DNA of 64,000 nucleotides from Ruegeria_C sp041537925 (GCF_041537925.1 NZ_JBGOSH010000004.1:434001-498000); one strand, 5' to 3'; positions 42,482-50,822 are shown, numbered from the stretch's first letter. Numbers and translations are program-made. Notes: generated by a model not told the origin, from the sequence alone.

Positions 42482-43279
42482 ATGTGCCGGTTTTTGGCAT
42501 GGGTTGGGGCAGAGCGTTATCTGGATGAACTGGTGATGAACCAGGAACAGTCGTTGGTGGAGCAGAGCCGAAATGCCCTGATTGGGAAGACCTCAATAAA
42601 CGCCGACGGCTTCGGGTTGGCTTGGTACTCAAACCGGGTGGAGCCTTGTTTCTATAAAGATACTAACCCTGCATGGTCAGACGCCAATTTGAGGCAACTC
42701 GCCCATCACACACAGTCCGGGCTTTTTCTGGCGCATGTACGCGCCTCCACGGGCACCGCGACATCGCGCAACAACTGCCATCCGTTTGGATATGGCCGAT
42801 GGAGCTTTATGCATAATGGCCAAGCAGGGGGACATGAACGCATTCGACAGAAACTTGATAGCATGATCCCTCCGCATCTTTATCAGCATCGGTTTGGGGC
42901 CACGGAGAGTGAAGCCATTTTCCTGATCGCACATGGCGAGGGGCTGGAGGTTGACCCGATCGGGGCGATGCTGCGGGCCGTCGAACGTGTTGAGGCGCTC
43001 TCCAGAACGCAGAGGGCGCTTCCCTACATGCGATTTGCAGCGTGCTGGTCAGATGGCAAACGCCTGTTTGCTGCGCGTTATGCATCGGATTCCTATGCCC
43101 CAAGTCTTCACTACCGAAACAGCGAATTCGGGATCATAGTGTCGTCTGAACCGCTTGATGCGAACCAGGACAGCTGGACTGAGATTCCGGCCAATACAGC
43201 GATCGAAAGTGACGGCAATGATGTCGTGGTTCACCCGTTTTTGCCAAGCGCACCGCCTTGCCAGGTGAGTGCAGCATAA
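42482..43279 (+). CDS. Class II glutamine amidotransferase (YafJ/EgtC-like)
   Basis: 265 residues with the N-terminal nucleophile Cys2 exposed after Met removal (MCRFLAWVG). Class II glutaminase motifs follow: INADGFGLAWY, LAHVRASTG, NCHPFGYGRWSFMHNGQ (oxyanion Asn-Gly) and the long region ending HYRNSEFGIIVSSEPLD. No synthase domain is attached, so the ammonia acceptor is unknown. EgtC-like gamma-glutamyl hydrolases share this scaffold. ATG 42482 follows GGAGACATGCT. Local codon use and upstream DNA are more AT-rich than neighbours. Convergent with the CoxE-type gene. Confidence 0.88.
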   Translation: MCRFLAWVGAERYLDELVMNQEQSLVEQSRNALIGKTSINADGFGLAWYSNRVEPCFYKDTNPAWSDANLRQLAHHTQSGLFLAHVRASTGTATSRNNCHPFGYGRWSFMHNGQAGGHERIRQKLDSMIPPHLYQHRFGATESEAIFLIAHGEGLEVDPIGAMLRAVERVEALSRTQRALPYMRFAACWSDGKRLFAARYASDSYAPSLHYRNSEFGIIVSSEPLDANQDSWTEIPANTAIESDGNDVVVHPFLPSAPPCQVSAA

Positions 43280-43307
43280 CGGCTAAAACGGAGGGCATTG
43301 CCCTGCG

Positions 43308-44492
43308 TTACCGCGTCAACTCGCGCATTCCCTGTTCCAGTCCGGCCAGCGTCATCGGCACCATGCGGTTCTCGAAGATTTCCTGAACCATGGTGATGGA
43401 GTGCGTGTAGCCCCAGTATTTCTCGGGAACCGGGTTGATCCAGAGGTTGGACGGCCATTGGTCGCGGGCGCGCCCGAGCCAGGTCTGACCGGCCTCTTGG
43501 TTCCAGTGCTCATTGGCACCGCCGGGATAGGCGATCTCATAAGGTGACATGCTGGCATCGCCCACGAAGATGCATTTGTAATCCGACCCGTAGGTGCGCA
43601 GCACTTCATGGGTGGGGATTTGATCCGTCCAGCGGCGGGAATTGTCGCGCCAGACGCCTTCGTAAAGGCAGTTGTGGAAATAGTAATATTCCAGATGCTT
43701 GAACTCGGTGCGGGCGGCGGAGAACAGCTCTTCGACCACCTGCACATGCGGGTCCATCGAGCCACCCACATCCAGAAACAGCACCACCTTGACCGCGTTA
43801 TGCCGTTCGGGGCGGGTTTTGACGTCCAGATAGCCTTGTTCAGCCGTGGCGCGGATGGTGCCGTCCAGATCGAGTTCATCCGCCGCACCCTCGCGGGCCC
43901 AGCGGCGCAGGCGTTTGAGTGCCACCTTGATGTTGCGGGTGCCCAGTTCGACCGTGTCGTCGAGGTTCTTGAACTCGCGCTTGTCCCAGACCTTGACCGC
44001 GCGCTGGTGGCGGCTTTCCTTCTGGCCGATGCGCACGCCTTCGGGGTTGTAGCCATAAGCGCCGAACGGAGACGTCCCGGCGGTGCCGATCCACTTGTTG
44101 CCGCCCTGATGGCGGCCTTCCTGTTCCTTGAGGCGCTCTTTCAGCGTCTCCATCAGCTTGTCGAAACCACCCAGCGCCTCGATCTCGGCCTTTTCCTCGG
44201 CGCTCAGATGCTTTTCGGCCATCTTCTCAAGCCAGTCGCCGGGGATGTCCACGGCCTCCATGACTTGCGATATGCTGATCTGTTCCAGCCCTTCGAAGCT
44301 GGCGGCAAAAGCGCGGTCGAACTTGTCGATATTGCGCTCGTCCTTCACCATCGAGACCCGGGCGAGATAATAGAACGCCTCGACATCATAGGTGGCGAGG
44401 CCGACCTTCATGCCTTCAAGAAAGGTCAGATATTCCCGCAAGGAGACAGGGATGCCAGCGCTGCGCAGGTTTTCGAAGAAGGGCAGGAACAT
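43308..44492 (-). CDS. CoxE-like VWA-domain protein
   Basis: 394 residues. The N-terminal half (FFENLRSAGIPVSLREYLTFLEGMK; YLARVSMVKDERNIDKFDRAF) is the MoxR-associated helical module. The von Willebrand A domain (about 235-390) has LFLDVGGSMDPHVQ, a MIDAS-like variant (DxGxS rather than DxSxS), then CIFVGDASMSP. Such proteins work with MoxR-type AAA+ ATPases as metal-dependent chaperones or insertases, as in cox, nor and cbb systems. The MoxR partner lies at 46664-47509. The start is six bases after the stop of a 55-residue membrane-protein gene, so they form one operon. Confidence 0.92.
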   Translation of the reverse strand: MFLPFFENLRSAGIPVSLREYLTFLEGMKVGLATYDVEAFYYLARVSMVKDERNIDKFDRAFAASFEGLEQISISQVMEAVDIPGDWLEKMAEKHLSAEEKAEIEALGGFDKLMETLKERLKEQEGRHQGGNKWIGTAGTSPFGAYGYNPEGVRIGQKESRHQRAVKVWDKREFKNLDDTVELGTRNIKVALKRLRRWAREGAADELDLDGTIRATAEQGYLDVKTRPERHNAVKVVLFLDVGGSMDPHVQVVEELFSAARTEFKHLEYYYFHNCLYEGVWRDNSRRWTDQIPTHEVLRTYGSDYKCIFVGDASMSPYEIAYPGGANEHWNQEAGQTWLGRARDQWPSNLWINPVPEKYWGYTHSITMVQEIFENRMVPMTLAGLEQGMRELTR

Positions 44493-44498
44493 GTCGGC

Positions 44499-44666
44499 TC
44501 AGATCAGGGTACGGTCGATCACTATGGTAAGGATCAGCCCAAGGAGAGCAAAGGCGATTCCGTAGCCCGCGGCGTATTGCGCGACGTCAGCTTTTGAGCC
44601 GTTGCGTTTTCTGGCGGTCCTGCCGCCCAGAACAGCCCCGATCAGGGCCATCGCGATTACGATCAT
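44499..44666 (-). CDS. Small membrane protein (55 residues) in the MoxR-CoxE locus
   Basis: Read from the sequence directly: MIVIAMALIGAVLGG, a basic loop (RTARKRNGSK), then a second hydrophobic segment (AAGYGIAFALLGLILTIVI) and a short tail ending RTLI. Two helices with a positively charged loop, so both ends are probably periplasmic. It lies six bases after the DUF2927 stop and six bases before the CoxE start, all on the same strand, which strongly supports it as a real gene. No family name recognised. Confidence 0.72.
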   Translation of the reverse strand: MIVIAMALIGAVLGGRTARKRNGSKADVAQYAAGYGIAFALLGLILTIVIDRTLI

Positions 44667-44672
44667 GCCGTT

Positions 44673-46040
44673 TTATCCGCCCAGTTCCTGCTGGGGGTTC
44701 AGCGCCGCAACCTCTTGCATTCTGGCGCGCACCGCCCAATCCGAGCCGAACCCGTAGCGCGCCCAACCCAGACTGTCCAGCCTGACATCGGCGGCCTTGT
44801 CACGCTCGCCCTGCAGGTCAAGCGCCTCGGCGTCGAGCAACATCAGGGTCGACAGCAGCGCCGCATTCTCGGCCCGCCGGGCCACCTCCAATTGTGGGCG
44901 GATCTGCTGGCGGGCGTCCTGCGGTTGCCCGTTGGCCAGCGCATAGGCCGCCGTCTGGGTCACCACATAGGCAGCTTGCAGGTCTGTCCCCGGCGTTTGC
45001 GACAAGTAAAAGAGCGCGCTGCGATACTGTTGCTGGGCGGTTTCGGGATCTCCGGCCTGCAACATGCGTCCCAGAATATAATGGCTGAAGGCACGGCGGT
45101 GGTCGGTCCAGCCCTGTTGCTGCGCGATGCGGGTCGCCTCATTCGCGGCTCTGAGGCGTTGCGATTGCGTGGCACCCGGCCCAAGCGCGGTCTGAGTCGC
45201 GTTGATCCAGCTGCGCGGCGTCTTCGAGACCGGGCGCGCGGCCACGCGCACGCCACGCGGGTTCTGCCGCGCCAGGATGCCGGGCAGGGCATTGGCAACT
45301 TCGTCCCGGGTCATGCCGTTGCGCAGTGCCGGATCGTAGCTGGTGCGCAGGATAAGCATGTCGAACCCGGTCAGCACCGTATGCACATTGTCGTCGTTGA
45401 AGACCGAGTCGGGCAGCCGGTAGAGGTCATTCAGCGGGCCGATGGCCTGCGCCAGTTCCTCATGCAGGCAGTCGCGTACTTCTTGCGGGCTGACGTCATT
45501 GGGGATGAAGATGCCCAGCTCCCGGCGCTCGCTCAGCAACGCCCAGTTGGTTTCAGACTTGCGGCGCTTGCGGCGGAATTCAGCCAGGCTGGAGACATTG
45601 GGCACCACGAAACATGCCGCATGGGGCAGGGCGCGGCGAATCTCGGAGCGGCTGACCGCCTCGATGGTGATATTCGCGCTGCTGTCGGTGACCTGGCGGA
45701 TGTTGATCCCGGCCTCGCGGCGCAACCGCCCCAGCAGCTGCGACAAGTCGCTCTGCAGGCTTTCGGGCGGGGCGCCGGTTACGCGCAGGGTGATCGGCTG
45801 TTCGAAGCGGGTGAAGGCGGGCAATTCGCGCCCGCTTTCCAGTTCGAAATGCAGCGCAAGAAAATCACCTGCGATATTGGCGTTGGAGCGGACCGGCGCG
45901 CGGGCGCTGGTCGCAGCGAAGGATTTCATTGGCGGCAGCGGGCTCTGCGATAGCTGCGCCCGCGTCGGCATGTCCCGGACCGAAGATGCGGTGCATCCGG
46001 CCAAGACCATAACAACAGGAAACATAAAACGATTGAACAT
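44673..46040 (-). CDS. DUF2927 lipoprotein
   Basis: 455 residues. A lipoprotein signal (FMFPVVMVLAGCTASS) places Cys at about residue 16. The DUF2927 domain (about 55-250) has FALHFELESGRELP-like opening (LALHFELESGRELPAFTRF), AACFVVPNV, and DCLHEELAQAIGPLNDLYRLPDSVFNDDN, whose HEELAQ resembles a metalloprotease helix but lacks the usual HExxH spacing. The C-terminal half carries TPR-like helices (AQQQYRSALFYLSQT; ARQQIRPQLEVARRAENAAL). Its RBS lies inside the end of the GNAT gene. Function unknown; position next to CoxE and MoxR suggests envelope assembly or stress. Confidence 0.88.
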   Translation of the reverse strand: MFNRFMFPVVMVLAGCTASSVRDMPTRAQLSQSPLPPMKSFAATSARAPVRSNANIAGDFLALHFELESGRELPAFTRFEQPITLRVTGAPPESLQSDLSQLLGRLRREAGINIRQVTDSSANITIEAVSRSEIRRALPHAACFVVPNVSSLAEFRRKRRKSETNWALLSERRELGIFIPNDVSPQEVRDCLHEELAQAIGPLNDLYRLPDSVFNDDNVHTVLTGFDMLILRTSYDPALRNGMTRDEVANALPGILARQNPRGVRVAARPVSKTPRSWINATQTALGPGATQSQRLRAANEATRIAQQQGWTDHRRAFSHYILGRMLQAGDPETAQQQYRSALFYLSQTPGTDLQAAYVVTQTAAYALANGQPQDARQQIRPQLEVARRAENAALLSTLMLLDAEALDLQGERDKAADVRLDSLGWARYGFGSDWAVRARMQEVAALNPQQELGG

Positions 46041-46042
46041 AA

Positions 46043-46489
46043 TTACCTTTGGTACTTGATAAATGGCGTAACGCTGCCAATCCGATCATACAACTTTCTT
46101 GCGGTTTCATTAAAGTCTTGTGTGAGCCAGTAGACCGACGGGCAGCCGCGTGCATCCGCAGAAGCATAAACCGCCTCGATCAGGGCGCGTCCGATCCCGG
46201 TCCCACGGGTCTCGGGGCGGGCATAGAGATCTTGCAGATAACAGACTTCCTCGATCTTCCAGGCATGGCGGTGAAACAGGTAATGGGTCAGCCCGACCAG
46301 CCGACCGTCCTGCACGGCAACAAGGCAGGAAAAATCGACCGGGTCATCACCCAGCAGACGTGCGAACGTGACGTCATAGACCTCAGCCGAAACTGAGCTC
46401 TCGTAGAACTCAAGATAGGCTGTCCATAGTTCAGCCCATTCCGGCCTGTCGCCGGACCGCAAAGCGCGGATCGTCGTTTTTAACGCCAT
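46043..46489 (-). CDS. GNAT family N-acetyltransferase
   Basis: 148 residues with the GNAT fold: beta-strand and alpha1 TIRALRSGDRPEWAELWTAYLEF, then VAVQDGRLVGLTHYLFHRH, the acetyl-CoA-binding VCYLQDLYARPETRGTGIGRALIEAVY (R-x-x-G-x-G/A pattern) and SVYWLTQDFNETARKLYDRIG. Substrate not readable; small-molecule amines are usual. It is the first gene of the operon GNAT-DUF2927-mini-protein-CoxE, ending two bases before the next start. Confidence 0.9.
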   Translation of the reverse strand: MALKTTIRALRSGDRPEWAELWTAYLEFYESSVSAEVYDVTFARLLGDDPVDFSCLVAVQDGRLVGLTHYLFHRHAWKIEEVCYLQDLYARPETRGTGIGRALIEAVYASADARGCPSVYWLTQDFNETARKLYDRIGSVTPFIKYQR

Positions 46490-46590
46490 GTTACTTCTGC
46501 CCCCACTCAGAAGTTAACGATTGAACCAGTTGAGCCCCATTCTTTGGACAGGTCAATGGCCGCGAGGGGGGATTCGCGCCTGACGGGAGT

Positions 46591-46602
46591 ATTGTCGACA
46601 AT
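46591..46602. promoter_or_regulatory. Perfect 12-bp palindrome upstream of the GNAT operon
   Basis: ATTGTCGACAAT, in the 174-base gap between moxR and the GNAT gene, followed closely by a second CAATTG. It could be an operator for the GNAT-DUF2927-CoxE operon. Confidence 0.35.
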
Positions 46603-46663
46603 TTGAGAAACAATTGCCTAAACGCCGGGCATTCGTTTCCTGATAGGGGCGCTGGCGCAGGAT

Positions 46664-47509
46664 TTATCGCTGCCCGCGGGCCATGAAGGCCAGTCGCTCG
46701 AACAGATGCACATCCTGCTCGTTCTTGAGCAGTGCCCCGTGCAGCTTGGGCAGGGCATTGGCGCCGTCGCGTTTGAGGTCCTCGGGCGTCAGATCTTCGG
46801 CGAGCAGGAGCTTGAGCCAGTCGAGCACCTCGGAAGTGGACGGTTTCTTCTTCAGCCCGGAGGTGTCGCGGATCTCGTAGAACTGGGTTAGGGCAGTTGT
46901 CAGCAGCGCCTCTTTGATGCCGGGATGATGGACCTCGACGATCTTGCGCATCGTGGTTTCGTCGGGGAAGCGGATATAATGGAAAAAGCAGCGCCGCAGA
47001 AAGGCGTCGGGCAGTTCCTTTTCATTGTTCGAAGTGATGATGACGATCGGGCGCTGACGCGCGCGGATGGTTTCGCCGGTCTCGTAGACGTGGAACTCCA
47101 TCTTGTCGAGCTCCTGCAGCAGGTCGTTTGGAAACTCGATATCCGCCTTGTCGATTTCGTCGATCAGCAGAACGGTTTTCTGTTCCGACTCAAAGGCCTG
47201 CCAAAGCTTGCCCTTCCTGATGTAATTGCCCACGTCATGCACGCGCTCGTCGCCCAGCTGGCTGTCGCGCAACCGGCTGACCGCGTCATATTCGTACAAC
47301 CCCTGCTGCGCGCGTGTGGTGGATTTGACGTTCCACTCGATCATGTCGAGCCCTAGCGCACCCGCCACCTGTCGGGCCAGTTCGGTCTTGCCGGTGCCCG
47401 GCTCGCCCTTGACCAGCAGCGGGCGCTCCAGGGTCACGGCGGCATTCACCGCAATGGTCAGATCGTCGGTTGCGACATACTCGGCTGTCCCCTCGAAACG
47501 TGTGGTCAT
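46664..47509 (-). CDS. MoxR-type AAA+ ATPase
   Basis: 281 residues. Walker A GEPGTGKTEL (near 32), Walker B VLLIDEIDKAD, sensor 1 IVITSNNEKELPDAFLRRCF and the MoxR-type C-terminal lid (TSEVLDWLKLLLAE). These ATPases act with VWA proteins such as the CoxE-like product downstream, usually to insert metals or assemble complexes. ATG 47509 has GGAG upstream; the in-frame extension to 47683 is not family-like. Same strand as, but 174 bases upstream of, the GNAT-CoxE operon, so co-transcription is possible. Confidence 0.94.
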   Translation of the reverse strand: MTTRFEGTAEYVATDDLTIAVNAAVTLERPLLVKGEPGTGKTELARQVAGALGLDMIEWNVKSTTRAQQGLYEYDAVSRLRDSQLGDERVHDVGNYIRKGKLWQAFESEQKTVLLIDEIDKADIEFPNDLLQELDKMEFHVYETGETIRARQRPIVIITSNNEKELPDAFLRRCFFHYIRFPDETTMRKIVEVHHPGIKEALLTTALTQFYEIRDTSGLKKKPSTSEVLDWLKLLLAEDLTPEDLKRDGANALPKLHGALLKNEQDVHLFERLAFMARGQR

Positions 47510-47934
47510 CGCTGTGGTCTCCAAACCGGGAAGAAAAGGTAAACGGGCATGCGCAGAAAAACGCCCACTGGGACTAGCGAGGCACAGCGCGATTTGCAAG
47601 CCGGGCAGCAAGAATGCGACGCTGTTTACCATACGCTCTTTTCGCAGGATCGGGTCTGAACAGAACGGTCCCTGGCTCGTCACCCCTGCGCGTAGCGAAG
47701 ATTGGCGTTGACCCTACGTCATCTGCGCTGATTTGTGACTAATTTCACAGAAAAACAACGCTTTGTAGTGTAGTTTGTCAATTGCATCACGTTCCGGATT
47801 TTTGGGGGGTGTTGATGCAGCTTTGACTAGTGACAATCTTCTGCGTGTCAGATAAATGCTGCGTCAGAAGGGGAGCCAATGGTCTTGGATCGAATGATAT
47901 GACGGACATAGTTGGCCATACCGAGGGAGCCAAG
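47510..47934. other. Divergent moxR/dksA intergenic region
   Basis: A 425-base gap with no convincing gene. It holds the promoters of moxR (minus) and dksA (plus). The part from 47710 to 47840 is AT-rich and contains a CRP-type palindrome (47734-47749). Several in-frame ATGs precede dksA here (47830 onward) but give sequence unlike DksA. Confidence 0.6.
47734..47749. promoter_or_regulatory. CRP/FNR-superfamily-type palindrome between moxR and dksA
   Basis: TGTGA-CTAATT-TCACA, a perfect match to both half-sites of the E. coli CRP consensus TGTGA-N6-TCACA. It lies about 185 bases before the dksA ATG. Crp-family regulators exist in Rhodobacterales; which one would bind is unknown. Confidence 0.5.
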
Positions 47935-48357
47935 ATGAAACAGGAAGTGTTTCTGCCGGAGGATTACCGACCGGCGGAGGATGAACCATTTATGAACGAG
48001 CGTCAGCTCGAGTACTTCCGCCGTAAGCTGAACAACTGGAAAAGTGAACTGCTGGCGGGCAGCCGCGACACTATCGAGGGACTGCAGGACAATACCCGCA
48101 ACATCCCCGATGTCGCAGACAGGGCAAGCGAAGAAACCGACCGCGCGCTGGAGCTGCGCACCCGTGACAGGCAGCGCAAGCTGGTCGCCAAGATCGATTC
48201 GGCGCTGCGCCGAATCGACGAGGGGGAATACGGTTATTGCGAAGTCACCGGCGATCCGATCTCGCTGCGCCGTCTGGACGCGCGCCCGATCGCCACGATG
48301 AGCCTCGAGGCGCAGGAGCGTCACGAGCGGCGCGAAAAAGTGCACCGCGACGACTAA
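47935..48357 (+). CDS. dksA: RNA polymerase-binding transcription factor DksA (zinc-finger-less type)
   Basis: 140 residues. DksA binds the RNA polymerase secondary channel and works with ppGpp. The coiled coil is clear (ERQLEYFRRKLNNWKSELLAG to LRTRDRQRKLVAKIDSALRRI) and its tip reads DVADRA, keeping the D..D.A residues of E. coli. The C-terminal globular part reads GYCEVTGDPISLRRLDARPIATMSLEA: only Cys102 of the four canonical zinc cysteines is kept, the others aligning with Thr105, Ser123 and Ala126. ATG 47935 follows GAGGGAG. A strong terminator follows the gene. Confidence 0.95.
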   Translation: MKQEVFLPEDYRPAEDEPFMNERQLEYFRRKLNNWKSELLAGSRDTIEGLQDNTRNIPDVADRASEETDRALELRTRDRQRKLVAKIDSALRRIDEGEYGYCEVTGDPISLRRLDARPIATMSLEAQERHERREKVHRDD

Positions 48358-48383
48358 CCGCGCCTGACACGACCACGATTCAA

Positions 48384-48412
48384 GCGCCGGGGCCTGTTGC
48401 CCCGGCGTTTTT
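48384..48412 (+). terminator. Strong intrinsic terminator after dksA
   Basis: CGCCGGGGC and GCCCCGGCG form a 9-bp GC stem with a short loop, followed by TTTTT. Confidence 0.88.
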
Positions 48413-48428
48413 GCGTTAAACGGTCGGC

Positions 48429-49610
48429 ATGAGTATTCGTGATAAGAAAATCGTCGTTGTGGGCGCTGGGATTGGCGGGCTTGCTGCCGCGTTGGCGCTG
48501 CGGCAGCGGGGCGGTGATGTGACTGTGCTGGAACAGGCTGCCGCAATCTCTGAAGTGGGCGCGGGCCTGCAAATCTCACCCAATGGTGTAGCGGTTCTGA
48601 ACGCGCTCGGTCTGGCCGACGCCCTGAACGCGGCAGCCGTCAGGGCGCGCGCGGTGTCTCTCCGGGATTATCGCAAACCGGGTGAGGTTTTGCGGCTGGA
48701 CCTCGATGCATATGCGCCTGATCTGAGTTACTGTTTCCTGCACCGTGCGGATCTGGTCACGCTGCTGGCCGATGCGGTGCGGGCCTGCGGCGTGCCCATC
48801 CGGTTGCTACAGCAGGTCGATTCTGCGGATCTGAACGGGTGCGCGACCCTGCATATGAGCAACGGATCCCGCATGCGAGCCGATCTGGTGGTCGGGGCGG
48901 ACGGGCTGCACTCGCGGCTGCGCAGCCAACTCAACCGTTTCGATCAGCCGTTCTTTACCGGCCAGGTGGCCTGGCGCGCCACGGTTCCCAACAGCATCGA
49001 TCTGCCGGCTGAGGCGCAGCTTTACATGGGCCCGGGGCGGCATCTGGTCTGCTATCCCCTGCGCGGTGGTCGCCTCGTCAACATCGTCGCAGTGCAGGAG
49101 CGCAAGAACTGGACCGCCGAAGGCTGGCACCATCAGGACCGACCGGAAAACCTCAGGGCCGCTTTCGCGGATTTCCGGGGTACGGCCGGCGCGCTGCTCG
49201 AACAGGTGTCCGAGGTTAATCTCTGGGGGCTGTTCCGTCACAAGGTTGCGGAGCACTGGCACGGTCCTAACGCCGCCATTCTAGGCGACGCGGCGCATCC
49301 GACCCTGCCGTTTCTGGCGCAAGGTGCCAACATGGCGCTCGAAGATGCCTGGGTTCTGGGGGATGAACTGGCGGGCGCGGACAATCTCGAAAGCGGGTTA
49401 GCGCACTATCAGGCACGGCGGCATGCGCGGGCAGTGCGGGTGATCGCGGCAGCCAGTGGCAATGCGTGGAAATATCACCTGCGCTTTCCGCCCCTACGAG
49501 GGGCTGCGCATCTGGCGCTGCGCTTGGCGGGTCGCGTTGCGCCGGCGCGCATGGTGGGGCAGTTCGACTGGCTCTATCGCCACGACGTAACGCAAGAGCC
49601 CGCCGCCTGA
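48429..49610 (+). CDS. FAD-dependent aromatic monooxygenase (salicylate hydroxylase-like)
   Basis: 393 residues of the group A flavoprotein hydroxylase family. The FAD dinucleotide fold is KIVVVGAGIGGLAAALALRQRG, the NADPH/FAD-linked DG motif is VVGADGLHSRLRSQL, and the second FAD motif is AAILGDAAHPTLPFLAQGANMALEDAW. The EVGAGLQISPNGVAVLNALG segment is typical of 3-hydroxybenzoate 6- or salicylate 1-hydroxylase-like enzymes. The natural substrate is unknown and no aromatic catabolic cluster is adjacent. It starts after the dksA terminator and converges on xth with six bases between. Confidence 0.9.
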   Translation: MSIRDKKIVVVGAGIGGLAAALALRQRGGDVTVLEQAAAISEVGAGLQISPNGVAVLNALGLADALNAAAVRARAVSLRDYRKPGEVLRLDLDAYAPDLSYCFLHRADLVTLLADAVRACGVPIRLLQQVDSADLNGCATLHMSNGSRMRADLVVGADGLHSRLRSQLNRFDQPFFTGQVAWRATVPNSIDLPAEAQLYMGPGRHLVCYPLRGGRLVNIVAVQERKNWTAEGWHHQDRPENLRAAFADFRGTAGALLEQVSEVNLWGLFRHKVAEHWHGPNAAILGDAAHPTLPFLAQGANMALEDAWVLGDELAGADNLESGLAHYQARRHARAVRVIAAASGNAWKYHLRFPPLRGAAHLALRLAGRVAPARMVGQFDWLYRHDVTQEPAA

Positions 49611-49616
49611 CTGGCC

Positions 49617-50396
49617 TCAATTGTCGAGCGTCACCCAGACCGGCACATGATCCGAGGGCTTTTCGTGGCCCCGGACCGCCGCGTCAATCTGACAATCGGT
49701 CATCAGGTCCGCCGCTTGCGGGCTGAGCAGGAAGTGGTCGATCCGAATACCATCATTACGGTTCCAGGCCCCGGCCTGATAATCCCAGAAGGAATAATGC
49801 TCGGGCCCACGCGTGCGGGTACGGAATGCTTCGGTAAAGCCCAGATTCAGGATGCGCCGATACGCCGCCCGGCTTTCGGGGCGAAACAGCGCGTCCTCAC
49901 GCCAGGCGACTGGGCGCTTGGCATCCTCGGCCTGCGGAATGATGTTGTAATCGCCCGCCATCAGCGCCGGGATTTCCTCGGCCAGCAACGCCTGCGCGCG
50001 TCCATGAAGCCGTTCCATCCAGGCCAGTTTGTAGTCGTATTTCGGTCCCGGCACCGGGTTGCCATTGGGCAGGTAGAGCCCACAGATGCGCAGTGCCTGC
50101 TTGCCCACTACGGTCGCCTCGATCCAGCGCGCCTGTTCGTCACTGTCGTCCCCCGGCAGGCCCCGGCTGACATCCTCAAGCGGCAGTTTCGACAGGATCG
50201 CCACGCCGTTGAAGCTTTTCTGTCCGTGGGTTTCGACATTGTAGCCACGCTCTTCGAATAACTCGCGTGGGAAGTTTTCGTCGACCGACTTGATCTCCTG
50301 CAACAGCACGACATCAGGCTGGGCGTCATCCAGCCATCGGGGCAGGGCCTCGGCCCGGGCCTTGATGCCATTGATGTTGAATGTGGCGATTTTCAT
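49617..50396 (-). CDS. xth: Exodeoxyribonuclease III (AP endonuclease)
   Basis: 259 residues of the exonuclease III/APE1 family for base-excision repair. Motifs are in order: MKIATFNINGIKAR (Asn), PDVVLLQEIKS (metal Glu), the catalytic Tyr/Asn-Asp region IPALMAGDYNI, the DNA-intercalating SFWDYQAGAWNRNDGIRIDHFLLS and the final KPSDHVPVWVTL (Asp-His pair). The start MKIATFNING is standard. About 100 bases separate it from the A-type Fe-S carrier gene on the same strand. Confidence 0.96.
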   Translation of the reverse strand: MKIATFNINGIKARAEALPRWLDDAQPDVVLLQEIKSVDENFPRELFEERGYNVETHGQKSFNGVAILSKLPLEDVSRGLPGDDSDEQARWIEATVVGKQALRICGLYLPNGNPVPGPKYDYKLAWMERLHGRAQALLAEEIPALMAGDYNIIPQAEDAKRPVAWREDALFRPESRAAYRRILNLGFTEAFRTRTRGPEHYSFWDYQAGAWNRNDGIRIDHFLLSPQAADLMTDCQIDAAVRGHEKPSDHVPVWVTLDN

Positions 50397-50498
50397 GGGC
50401 GGATCTCCGGCTGCCTGTGTCGATCTATCGCCCAGATAGCCGGGTGGAGCAAGATGAAGACCTGCGGGAATTGGAGACCGGGGCAGCGCCGCGATCCG

Positions 50499-50822
50499 TT
50501 ACATCGAAAAACTTGTGCCGCAGCCGCAGGAGGCGGTGGCATTGGGGTTGTCGATCACGAAGCGCGCGCCGATCAGTTCTTCGCTGAAATCGATCACGGC
50601 GTTTTCCAGAAACGGCAGTGAAACGGAATCCACCACAACTTTCTCGCCCTGTCCTTCCAGAACCAGATCGTCATCTGCTGGCGCGTCCAGGGCGATGTCG
50701 TATTGAAACCCAGAACATCCGCCGCCTTCAACCGCGACGCGCAGCGCTTGGCCCTGATCGGCGGCACCGATCTCGGCGAGGCGCGCGAAGGCGCGGTCAG
50801 TGACTTTGGGCGGCAGGTTCAT
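50499..50822 (-). CDS. A-type iron-sulfur carrier protein (HesB/IscA/ErpA family)
   Basis: 107 residues with the three invariant cysteines: one in VEGGGCSGFQYDI and two in the C-terminal SCGCGTSFSM. Such proteins deliver Fe-S clusters to apo-proteins. The sequence IDFSEELIGARFVIDNPNATASCGCG is characteristic. ErpA- and IscA-type roles cannot be separated from sequence alone. It is divergent from dgt with about 80 bases between. Confidence 0.94.
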   Translation of the reverse strand: MNLPPKVTDRAFARLAEIGAADQGQALRVAVEGGGCSGFQYDIALDAPADDDLVLEGQGEKVVVDSVSLPFLENAVIDFSEELIGARFVIDNPNATASCGCGTSFSM

